A DNA stretch of 5,424 nt from the NCBI GenBank assembly GCA_031254955.1, contig JAIRTK010000555.1, positions 1 to 5,424 of the forward strand. The letters run 5' to 3'. The notes under the pieces were generated by a model, which was not told the DNA's origin, made no database searches, and worked only from the letters and a program-made list of their open reading frames with translations. Shown here piece by piece: positions 1 through 5,424 of the stretch. Position 1 is the first letter of the stretch, and each line of letters starts with the position of its first letter. This DNA is from Opitutaceae bacterium. GTDB lineage: Bacteria > Verrucomicrobiota > Verrucomicrobiia > Opitutales > Opitutaceae. The position numbers and the translations under genes are program-made.

Positions 1-3000
1 GCCAACCCCGGCGCGACGACCGTGCTCTTTTCCAGCAACACCGCCGCCACCAACGCCGGCGGCGCCAACTCGGTCGTGCTCGACTTCACCGGCGCGCTGC
101 TCAAGTTCGCCGACAACACCGCCATCTCCGGTTCCGGCGGCGCGCTCTACAACACCGGCACGCTCTCCGTCGCCGGTGATTACCTGTTCTCCGGCAATCA
201 GGCCGGCGCCGCCGGCGGCGCGGTTTACTCCAACGCCACCGCCTCCAATATATTATTAAACGGCTCCGGCTCCTTCGCCGGAAACATCGCCGGCGCCACC
301 GGCGGCGCCATCCATCTCCACGGCTCCAACGCCGCCCTCGACATCCGCGACGCCGCAACCTTCTCCGGCAACAAAGCCGCCGGCTCCGGCGGCGCCATCT
401 ACGCCCGCAGCACCGGCGCGAAAATCGCGCTCACCGCCTCCACAGGCGACATCGTTTTCCGCGACAATCTCGCCGGCGTCACCCTCGCCGGCACCGCCGG
501 CGCCTACATCGCCTCCGGCGGCTCCGCCAGCGCCATCCACTTTGACAGCACCGGCTCCCTCGGCCTCCACGCCGAAACCGGCCGCAATATAATTTTCGAC
601 GACCCCGTCCTCGGCGGCGCCGCCACCGTCACCGTCCGCAAAACCGGCGGCGGCGCAGTCGTTTTTGACACCCACGCCTCCTCCGCCGTGTTTAATACAA
701 CCATAGACGCCGGCGTTTTCCGCCTCGCCAACAACGCCATTTACGGACGCACCGGCACCGGCGCCTTTATATTAAACGCCGGCGGCACCGTCGGCGGCGG
801 TGGCGTCATCCGCGCCAAGGACATCACCCTCGCCGCCGGCGCCGCCCTCTCCGTCGCCGACGGCGGCGCGCTCACCCTTGAGGCCGCCGGCGCGTTCACG
901 CAGGCCGCCGGAGCCGGTCTCAAGCTCGCGGGGACCGGCACGCTGTCGGTCGTCGGCGCATCGCAGTTGAACGCCGCTGAAATCACCGTCGGCGCCCTCG
1001 CCGGCGCCGAGGCGCAAACCCTCGTCCTCACCAACACCCTCGCCCTCGACGACGGCGCCGCTTTGCATTACGATTTATACAACGCCGGCCAGTCCGACCG
1101 CGTCGAAACCGCCGGCATCCTCCTCTCCGGCTCCGGCGTCATCCGCCTCGGCGCGCTCGCCACCGGCTCCTTCACCTTGTTGACATGGAGCGACGCCGGC
1201 CTCGTCACCAACGACCTCGCCTCGCTCTCCGTCGGCGACCTCAACGGCGACGCCCTCGCCGGCCGCAACGCCTCCACGCTCCTCATCGGCACCGGCGGCA
1301 CCTCGCTTGTATTAAACAACGTCCTCTCCTCGCTCGACATGGAATGGACCGGCGACAGCGGCACCTGGACGTGGCAGTCCTCGCCCTCCACCCTCGCCAA
1401 CTGGACCGACAACGCCCTCACCGCCCCCGTGCAAACCTTCCGCAACGGCGACAGCGTCCGCTTCACCGCCGCCACCACCGGCAGCATCACCATCGCCCCC
1501 GCCGGCGTGGTCGTCGCCGGCCTCGCCGCCGCCGGCGACACCGGCACGCTCACCCTCGCCGGCGGCGCCCTCGTCGCCGACGCCGCCAGCGCCGAGCCAG
1601 GCTCTTCGCTCACCGGCACGACCGGCAAATTGACCAAACCCGGCACGGGCACGCTGGTGCTGGCCAACGCGGGCAACCGTTTCAAAAACGGCATCGAACT
1701 CGGCGGCGGCGCGCTGGAGTTTTCCAACACCGCCCAGCTCGCCACGGACGCGGGCGCGGGAATCGTGTTCGCCGGCGACGCCGCCCTGCGCGCCGGCGCG
1801 GACATCGCGGATTTCAGCGAGGCCATCAGCGTCGCCGACGGAAAAACAGCGACGTTCGACACGCAAAACCACGCCGTCGGCTACTCGGGCGCGCTGCTGC
1901 TGGCGCCGGCGGCAACGAGCGGCACCTTCGCCAAGGCCGGCAGCGGCACGCTGACATTTTCGGGCAACCACTCCGCCTACGCCGGCGCGACGCGCGTCAA
2001 CGCCGGCGCGCTGCTGCTCGCGCCCGGCGCGCAACTCGGCGGCGCGGTCACGGTGGCGGACGGCGCGACGTTCGGCGGCTCCGGCACGGTGGCCGGCGGC
2101 GTGTCGCTGCTCGGCGGCGCGGCCCTGCGGCTCGGCGGCACGCTCAGCGTCGGCGGCACGTTGACCATCACCAACGCGGGGCTGGTGTTTGCCGGCGCGA
2201 ACACATGGCTCGACGCGGTCTCGGTGGAGGCCAGCGGCTCAAACACCATCGACTTGCAGGGCTTCAACCCCGGCACCCACACGCTGGGCAACATCGCCGG
2301 GCTGATAAACTCCACCACCGTGGCGGTCATGATTGACGGCAGCCCGATCGTCGCCGGCTCCCGCGCGACCGCCTATGCGTTCGCCGACACCGGCACGCTC
2401 ATGGTCAACTACAGCGCGGGCGCGTCGCTGCGGATGACGTGGACCGGCACCGGCGCGGACGCCTCGGTGTGGGACGCCGCCAACGACAACTGGTCGAGCA
2501 CCGGCGACACCAAGTTTGCCGCCGGCGACACGGTGCTGTTTACCGGGAGTGGCGCCAGTCTGGCGCTCGACCTCGCGGGCACCACCGTGACGGTCTCCGA
2601 CTTGGAGGTCGGCGGCTCCGCCGCGCTCCGGTTCACCGGCGGCGGCATCGTGGCCGACAAGGACTCCGTGCGCGAGCCGGGCGTGTCCGAAATAACCGAT
2701 GCCCAAGGGCAGCTCAGAAAAAGCGGCGCGGGCCTGCTCACGCTGGCCAACGCGGCGAACCAGTTCAAGGGCGGCATCGTGATGTCGGGCGGCACGCTGG
2801 CGTTCAGCCGGGCCGACCAAATCGGCACCACGGGCACGACCCTCGCGTTTGCCGCCAGCGCGGCGCTTGCGCCCGGCGGCGCCGGCGCCATGACGCTGGA
2901 CAACACCATCACCATCGACGCCGGCGCGGTCGCGACCGTGGCCGTGGACGCGCAGACGTTGACCTTGTCGGGCACGCTCGGCGGCAGCGGCACGCTCGCC

Positions 3001-5283
3001 AAGACGGGCGCGGGCACGCTGGTCTTTTCCGGCACCGCGGCGCTGGGCCACGCGGCCACGCGCATCGAGGACGGGCTGGTCAAGCTCGCGGGGATTTCCG
3101 GCGCGGAAAGCGCCGGCGTCGTGCACGGGTTTGACCTAAAGGGAAGCGGCGCCTGGCTCGATTTGTCCGACGCCACCCTCGACTCGTCGGGTTCCACCGC
3201 GAACGACTGGGCGCGGCTCACCATCACCGGCGAGGCCGGTCGCGTGATCGGCGGCAACGACAAAATCGTCCTCGGCGACGGCGCCATCGGCTTCGGCATC
3301 GGCCACGCCACCGACGCGGACAAACAAGGCCTGTTCGTGGAGGTTGACGCCGGCGCGGGCGTGGCGGTCATGACGGGCGGCAATGATTACGCGGGCTACA
3401 CGCGGATTCTCAGCGGCACCCTGCGCGTCACGGACGACGCGCAACTGGGCCTCGCCGGGCTGAACCGCGAGCTTGTTTTTGCGGACGCCGGCGGAGACGC
3501 GGCGCTGGAAATCGCGTCGGCGGCCTTCTCGTCCAGCCGCGCGATCGACCTGCGCGCCGACGGAGTGATCGGCGTTTCCGACGCCGCCGGGATGGCGACA
3601 TGGTCGGGCGTGATTTCGGGCAGCCACTCGCTGACCAAAACCGGCGACGGCACGCTGGTGCTCGCCGGCGCCAACGATTACACCAGCGGCACCGTGATTG
3701 CCGGCGGCACGCTGGCGGGCAGCACGGCCACCCTGCAAGGACGCATCACCAACAACGCCGCGCTGGTCTTCGACCAGCAAGCCGCGTCCGGCGACTATTC
3801 CGGCACGGTCACGGGCGGCGGCAAGGTGTTCAAAACCGGGACGGGCGGGCTGACGCTCACCGGCCGCATCGAGGCCGGCGAATTTAATATAGACGGCGGC
3901 GCCGTGAGCATCGGCGGCGGAAACCCGATTGCCACCACCACCGCCTTCAACATCGGCTCCTCCGGCTCGCTGCGCGGCACCGGCACCCTCGGCGGCGGCG
4001 CCACCCGGTTCCTCAACCGGGGCGCGCTTTACGTCGGCCAGGCCGCCGGCCAGACCGGCCACGGCACCCTGACGCTTCATGGCGATTACACCGGGGAAGC
4101 CGCCGCCAGCCTGACCCTCGCCGTGATCTGGGAGCAGGGCACTGTCATCGACGCGGACAAACTCGTGATCAGCGGAAGCGCGTCGGGCCGGACGATCATC
4201 AAGCTGACCGGCACCAGCGCCATCGGCCAGACCGCCGCCCCCGGCGCCGACGAGCTGGTGGTCGCGCAAGGCGGCTCCTCGGAAAATGCCTTTGAACTGG
4301 ACCAGCTCTATGTGAGCGGGATTTACGAGATGGGCTTGCGCAACGACGGCGGCACATGGTCGCTGGTCGCCAATGAAATCGCCCCGGACGTGCCGGCGGT
4401 CATGGGAGTGGATGCCTCCGCGCTTTTCATTGGAAAAGCCTCGATGGAATCCCTCGGCAAACGCTTCACCGCCACGCGGTCGCTCAATGCCCCGCGCCGG
4501 TTTGGATTGTGGATGAACGGACTCTATCGCGAGGACAACATCTCGGACACCGCCTACGCGGGGACGGAATCGCACACCGCGGGCGTGCAAGTCGGCGGCG
4601 ACTGGAGCCTCGCGCTCGGCGGGACCGGACGCCTGACCTTGGGCTTGTTTTATGATTATGCCCGCACGGACATGACCCTGCCCTTCGCGGACTCCTCGAC
4701 GGAGACGGAATCGCACGGCTTCGGCGGTTATGCGGCCTACAAAATCGGCGCGTGGTTCGTCAACGGACTGTTCCGCCTGGGCCGGGAGGATTACACGGTA
4801 AACCTGTTCCGCACCCCGGCCTTCGTGATGGAGGGCGACAGTTGGGCCGCGTCCATCGAGGCCGGGCGCGTCTTCGAAGTGGACTCTCGCTGGAAGGTGG
4901 AGCCGCAGGTCCAGTTGTCCTGGCAAGGGCACGGCATCGACGACGTGACGGACAAGTTTGGCCGGACCTTCGTCGTGAACAGCCTAAGCTCCTTCGACGC
5001 CCGCGCCGGCGTGCGCCTCTGGGAGGAGTATCAATGGAAACCCGGCCTGTTGCTCACCCCCTACGCGCGCCTCGGCGCCGCGTATGAATTCAAAGGCCGT
5101 GGCCGGGTGACGGTGGCGGGCACCCCGTTTGAAAACGACCTGTCCGGCCTGAACGGCCTGTTCGACGCCGGCCTGGCCATGCAGTTGGGCAAAGGACTCT
5201 CGCTCCATCTCGACGGCACCTGGTATCTCGGCCGCAAGCTCGACGGCTACAGCGTCAATCTGGGCGCAGCCCTCGCATGGTGA
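1..5283 (+). CDS. Giant autotransporter adhesin-like protein (type Va), 5' partial, Pmp and PATR repeat passenger with C-terminal beta-barrel
   Basis: This is probably a surface protein that crosses the outer membrane through its own C-terminal barrel. Its passenger is likely a long beta-helix used for adhesion or cell-surface contact; no enzymatic domain is visible. The frame is open from base 1 with no upstream stop, so the true start and signal peptide are outside the window. The GTG at 22 (in ...TTVLFSSN) is only an internal Val. Residues about 10-168 hold Pmp-type FxxN/GGA repeats. Residues about 340-600 and 720-960 are two copies of a Trp-containing module. PATR units lie between residues about 542 and 1304. 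An autochaperone-like segment covers about 1355-1459 and the barrel about 1501-1760, ending ...VNLGAALAW. I found no Cys. Codon usage changes sharply near base 1620. The family assignment is firm, but ligand and role are unknown. No second gene is visible, so operon context cannot be judged. Confidence 0.95.
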   Translation, partial: ANPGATTVLFSSNTAATNAGGANSVVLDFTGALLKFADNTAISGSGGALYNTGTLSVAGDYLFSGNQAGAAGGAVYSNATASNILLNGSGSFAGNIAGATGGAIHLHGSNAALDIRDAATFSGNKAAGSGGAIYARSTGAKIALTASTGDIVFRDNLAGVTLAGTAGAYIASGGSASAIHFDSTGSLGLHAETGRNIIFDDPVLGGAATVTVRKTGGGAVVFDTHASSAVFNTTIDAGVFRLANNAIYGRTGTGAFILNAGGTVGGGGVIRAKDITLAAGAALSVADGGALTLEAAGAFTQAAGAGLKLAGTGTLSVVGASQLNAAEITVGALAGAEAQTLVLTNTLALDDGAALHYDLYNAGQSDRVETAGILLSGSGVIRLGALATGSFTLLTWSDAGLVTNDLASLSVGDLNGDALAGRNASTLLIGTGGTSLVLNNVLSSLDMEWTGDSGTWTWQSSPSTLANWTDNALTAPVQTFRNGDSVRFTAATTGSITIAPAGVVVAGLAAAGDTGTLTLAGGALVADAASAEPGSSLTGTTGKLTKPGTGTLVLANAGNRFKNGIELGGGALEFSNTAQLATDAGAGIVFAGDAALRAGADIADFSEAISVADGKTATFDTQNHAVGYSGALLLAPAATSGTFAKAGSGTLTFSGNHSAYAGATRVNAGALLLAPGAQLGGAVTVADGATFGGSGTVAGGVSLLGGAALRLGGTLSVGGTLTITNAGLVFAGANTWLDAVSVEASGSNTIDLQGFNPGTHTLGNIAGLINSTTVAVMIDGSPIVAGSRATAYAFADTGTLMVNYSAGASLRMTWTGTGADASVWDAANDNWSSTGDTKFAAGDTVLFTGSGASLALDLAGTTVTVSDLEVGGSAALRFTGGGIVADKDSVREPGVSEITDAQGQLRKSGAGLLTLANAANQFKGGIVMSGGTLAFSRADQIGTTGTTLAFAASAALAPGGAGAMTLDNTITIDAGAVATVAVDAQTLTLSGTLGGSGTLAKTGAGTLVFSGTAALGHAATRIEDGLVKLAGISGAESAGVVHGFDLKGSGAWLDLSDATLDSSGSTANDWARLTITGEAGRVIGGNDKIVLGDGAIGFGIGHATDADKQGLFVEVDAGAGVAVMTGGNDYAGYTRILSGTLRVTDDAQLGLAGLNRELVFADAGGDAALEIASAAFSSSRAIDLRADGVIGVSDAAGMATWSGVISGSHSLTKTGDGTLVLAGANDYTSGTVIAGGTLAGSTATLQGRITNNAALVFDQQAASGDYSGTVTGGGKVFKTGTGGLTLTGRIEAGEFNIDGGAVSIGGGNPIATTTAFNIGSSGSLRGTGTLGGGATRFLNRGALYVGQAAGQTGHGTLTLHGDYTGEAAASLTLAVIWEQGTVIDADKLVISGSASGRTIIKLTGTSAIGQTAAPGADELVVAQGGSSENAFELDQLYVSGIYEMGLRNDGGTWSLVANEIAPDVPAVMGVDASALFIGKASMESLGKRFTATRSLNAPRRFGLWMNGLYREDNISDTAYAGTESHTAGVQVGGDWSLALGGTGRLTLGLFYDYARTDMTLPFADSSTETESHGFGGYAAYKIGAWFVNGLFRLGREDYTVNLFRTPAFVMEGDSWAASIEAGRVFEVDSRWKVEPQVQLSWQGHGIDDVTDKFGRTFVVNSLSSFDARAGVRLWEEYQWKPGLLLTPYARLGAAYEFKGRGRVTVAGTPFENDLSGLNGLFDAGLAMQLGKGLSLHLDGTWYLGRKLDGYSVNLGAALAW
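28..505 (+). repeat. Chlamydial Pmp-type repeats (FxxN ... GGA[ILV]) in the passenger
   Basis: FxxN tetrapeptides start at bases 28 (FSSN), 106 (FADN), 187 (FSGN), 274 (FAGN), 361 (FSGN) and 457 (FRDN), a spacing of 26 to 32 residues. The first five are each followed by a GGA at 58, 136, 214, 301 and 388 (GGAN, GGAL, GGAV, GGAI, GGAI). The sixth has only a degenerate AGTAGAY partner near 490, so it probably marks the end of the array. FxxN plus GGA[ILV] is the signature of the polymorphic outer-membrane protein repeat of Chlamydia Pmps, which form beta-helical adhesins. The array is cut by the window edge and probably continues upstream. Confidence 0.88.
506..1017 (+). other. Irregular beta-helix-like passenger segment between the Pmp repeats and module A
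   Basis: This part of the protein is Gly/Ala/Thr-rich with short alternating hydrophobic strands, for example KTGGGAVVF, GAFILNAGGTVGGGG and GTGTLSVVG, but lacks the FxxN/GGA pair and a clean PATR motif. It resembles the generic strand-turn ladder of autotransporter stalks. Three of the AT-rich codon islands described below fall here (586-597, 691-708, 766-777). No separate domain is recognised. Confidence 0.55.
1018..1797 (+). repeat. Passenger module, copy A
   Basis: This is the first of two homologous modules inside the protein. In order it shows TLVLTNTLALDDG..HYDL, a LLSGSGVIRL..GSFTLL..AGL strand block, G-TSLVLN, a Trp-rich header (MEWTGDSGTWTW at 1339, then ANW), NGDSVRF, GGALVAD, EPGSS and a PATR (GKLTKPGTGTLVLANAGN..FKNGI..GGGALEFS). 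Copy B repeats the same order with diverged sequence. The W-G-x-W, NW, GD-x-V-x-F header is a common lead-in to PATR units in large autotransporters. The module boundary is set by where I can still align the two copies by eye and is approximate. Confidence 0.75.
1624..3912 (+). repeat. Autotransporter-associated beta-strand (PATR) repeats
   Basis: Units match the PATR pattern G-x-L-x-K-x-G-x-G-x-L-x-L-x-(G/A)-N-x-[YF]-x-G-x-(5)-G-x-L. Clear units are at 1624-1722 (KLTKPGTGTLVLANAGN), 1921-2019 (TFAKAGSGTLTFSGNHSAY), 2707-2805 (QLRKSGAGLLTLANAANQF), 2989-3087 (TLAKTGAGTLVFSG) and 3619-3714 (SLTKTGDGTLVLAGANDY). Degenerate ones are at about 3349-3429 (AVMTGGNDYAGYTRILSGTL) and 3820-3912 (KVFKTGTGGLTLTG). 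In known autotransporters these units form rungs of the extended beta-helix and are thought to help passenger folding and secretion. Spacing is irregular because Trp-rich headers and other strands are interleaved. Confidence 0.85.
2158..2880 (+). repeat. Passenger module, copy B (diverged duplicate of copy A)
   Basis: The copy begins TLTITNAGLVFAGANTWLDA and continues with NTIDLQGFNPGTHTL..AGL, TGTLMVNYS, a header MTWTG (2434) with VWD and DNW, AAGDTVLF, GGGIVAD, EPGVS and a PATR (GQLRKSGAGLLTLANAANQFKGGI..SGGTLAFS). The offset from copy A is 1095 bases at the MEWTG/MTWTG point and 1083 at the PATR, so small indels separate them. One 14-base stretch (gctggccaacgcgg, in the LANA codons) is identical at about 1660 and 2743. 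Confidence 0.75.
4063..4377 (+). other. Pertactin-like autochaperone / passenger-barrel junction
   Basis: The sequence runs GTLTLHGDYTGE, LAVIWEQGTVIDADKLVISG, GRTIIKLTGTS, DELVVAQGGSS, FELDQLYVSGIYEMGL and ends DGGTWSLVANE. The D-x-L-V-I-x-G, then a LVV-x-G strand, then G-x-Y-E-x-x-L...W-x-L order is the usual C-terminal cap of pertactin-like passengers. That cap nucleates folding of the beta-helix as it emerges. About 40 residues later a segment ALFIGKASMESLGKRF (near 4420-4467) looks like the helix that sits in the barrel pore. I see no Asn-Asn cleavage pair of the EspP type, so whether the passenger is released cannot be told. Confidence 0.8.
4501..5280 (+). other. Autotransporter translocator beta-barrel domain
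   Basis: About 260 residues, the usual size of the 12-stranded barrel. It starts FGLWMNGLYRED and shows repeated amphipathic strands with aromatic girdles: RLTLGLFYDYART, GFGGYAAYKIGAWFVNGLFRLG, WAASIEAGRVFEV, WKVEPQVQLSWQGH, SFDARAGVRLWEEY, LLLTPYARLGAAYEF, GLFDAGLAMQLG, LSLHLDGTWYLG. The protein ends YSVNLGAALAW, a terminal strand with alternating hydrophobic residues and a final aromatic, as required for recognition by the Bam machinery. The barrel is complete, so the 3' end of the gene is intact. Confidence 0.95.
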
Positions 5284-5344
5284 CGAAAGCGACCGGCGCT
5301 TGCGTCCCATGAAAACGAAAAAACTTTGGCGCACCGAACCCCCG
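5274..5344 (+). repeat. Short tandem duplication across the stop codon, copy 1
   Basis: The copy starts CGCATGGTGACG (5274-5285), which holds the last Ala and Trp codons and the TGA stop. At 5300-5311 it contains TTGCGTCCCATG, followed by an A-rich run and ACTTT. Both landmarks recur 71 bases downstream. The exact 12-base match plus a second match at the same offset makes chance unlikely. Copy boundaries are approximate. Confidence 0.6.
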
Positions 5345-5383
5345 CGCATGGTGACGCCCGCAGCCATGACTTGCGCCCATGCG
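5345..5383 (+). terminator. Imperfect inverted repeat downstream of the gene, possible weak terminator
   Basis: CGCATGG (5345-5351) pairs with CCATGCG (5377-5383). Inside it CGCA (5359-5362) pairs with TGCG (5372-5375), giving a two-part hairpin. No T-run follows directly (the next bases are TGATTATACCC), so this is not a canonical Rho-independent terminator. It could be a structural 3' end or only a by-product of the tandem duplication. Confidence 0.25.
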
Positions 5384-5420
5384 TGATTATACCCATTCCC
5401 AATGAAAATCACACTTTTGT
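5345..5420 (+). repeat. Short tandem duplication, diverged copy 2
   Basis: CGCATGGTGACG recurs exactly at 5345-5356, and TTGCG-CCCATG recurs at 5371-5381 with one base missing. After this the copies separate by what looks like an insertion of about 20 bases (5382-5401). A similar tail then resumes: ATGAAAATCACACTTTT at 5402-5418, against ATGAAAACGAAAAAACTTT at 5309-5327. The copy carries a relic of the final Trp and stop codons outside the gene. Confidence 0.55.
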
Positions 5421-5424
5421 AGGG

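Noticed and set aside
22..24. GTG as the start codon of the autotransporter
   Set aside because: The frame is open for seven more codons to base 1 with sequence of the same repetitive type (ANPGATT), there is no ribosome binding site, and no signal peptide follows. The real start is upstream of the window.
1348..1359. GDSG motif, as in serine-protease autotransporters
   Set aside because: It sits in the Trp-rich header WTGDSGTWTW. The matching place in copy B reads WTGTGAD, no chymotrypsin-like His/Asp context is visible, and the surroundings are repeat stalk.
1185..2336. 383-codon + strand frame overlapping the autotransporter
   Set aside because: The translation is almost only Arg, His, Gln and Pro, which is the shifted reading of GCC/GGC-rich codons. 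It has no start context and no domain.
3136..4932. 598-codon open frame on the minus strand opposite the PATR and barrel region
   Set aside because: It is antisense to a well-supported gene and its translation is Arg/Gly/Ala-rich with no recognisable domain. Long antisense frames are expected where third positions are nearly all G or C.
5309..5386. 25-codon ORF starting MKTKKLWRTE after the gene
   Set aside because: The Lys-rich start looks like a signal peptide, but no hydrophobic core follows, there is no Shine-Dalgarno sequence, and the ORF lies within the tandem-duplicated non-coding stretch. Chance is the simpler reading.
5284..5424. Canonical Rho-independent terminator or start of a downstream gene
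   Set aside because: No GC stem followed by a T-run is present. The only late ATG (5402) meets a stop after six codons, so nothing coding can be supported here.

Overview
The window is almost entirely one very large, GC-rich gene on the + strand. The reading frame is already open at base 1 and runs without a stop to TGA at 5281-5283, giving 1760 visible codons. It encodes the C-terminal part of a classical (type Va) autotransporter: a long passenger of Gly/Ala/Thr-rich beta-strand repeats, a pertactin-like autochaperone junction, and a C-terminal 12-stranded-type outer-membrane beta-barrel ending in an aromatic residue. The signal peptide, true start and an unknown length of passenger lie upstream of the window. 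I see no cysteine in the visible protein, as expected of an autotransporter passenger.

Layout. Bases 28 to about 505 carry five clear and one degenerate chlamydial Pmp-type repeats (FxxN paired with GGA[ILV]). About 506-1017 is a less regular beta-helix-like stretch. Two diverged copies of a roughly 240-260 residue module follow (about 1018-1797 and 2158-2880), each with a Trp-rich header leading into an autotransporter-associated beta-strand repeat (PATR). More PATR units run to about 3912. The autochaperone-like segment is about 4063-4377 and the translocator barrel about 4501-5280. The last 141 bases (5284-5424) are non-coding as far as I can tell. They contain a diverged tandem duplication that begins inside the last codons of the gene, and an imperfect inverted repeat.

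Organism. A Gram-negative bacterium with high GC content. Pmp-type repeats joined to PATR repeats in one giant autotransporter fit the PVC superphylum, most likely Verrucomicrobiota of the Opitutaceae type. This is inference from architecture and composition, not a database match.

The points most worth a second look are an abrupt change of codon usage near base 1620, exactly where the first PATR begins; a set of short AT-rich rare-codon islands (AAT-ATA, TTA-AAC) in an otherwise GC-saturated gene; the large internal module duplication; and the small tandem duplication across the stop codon. I see no evidence for a multi-gene system in this window.
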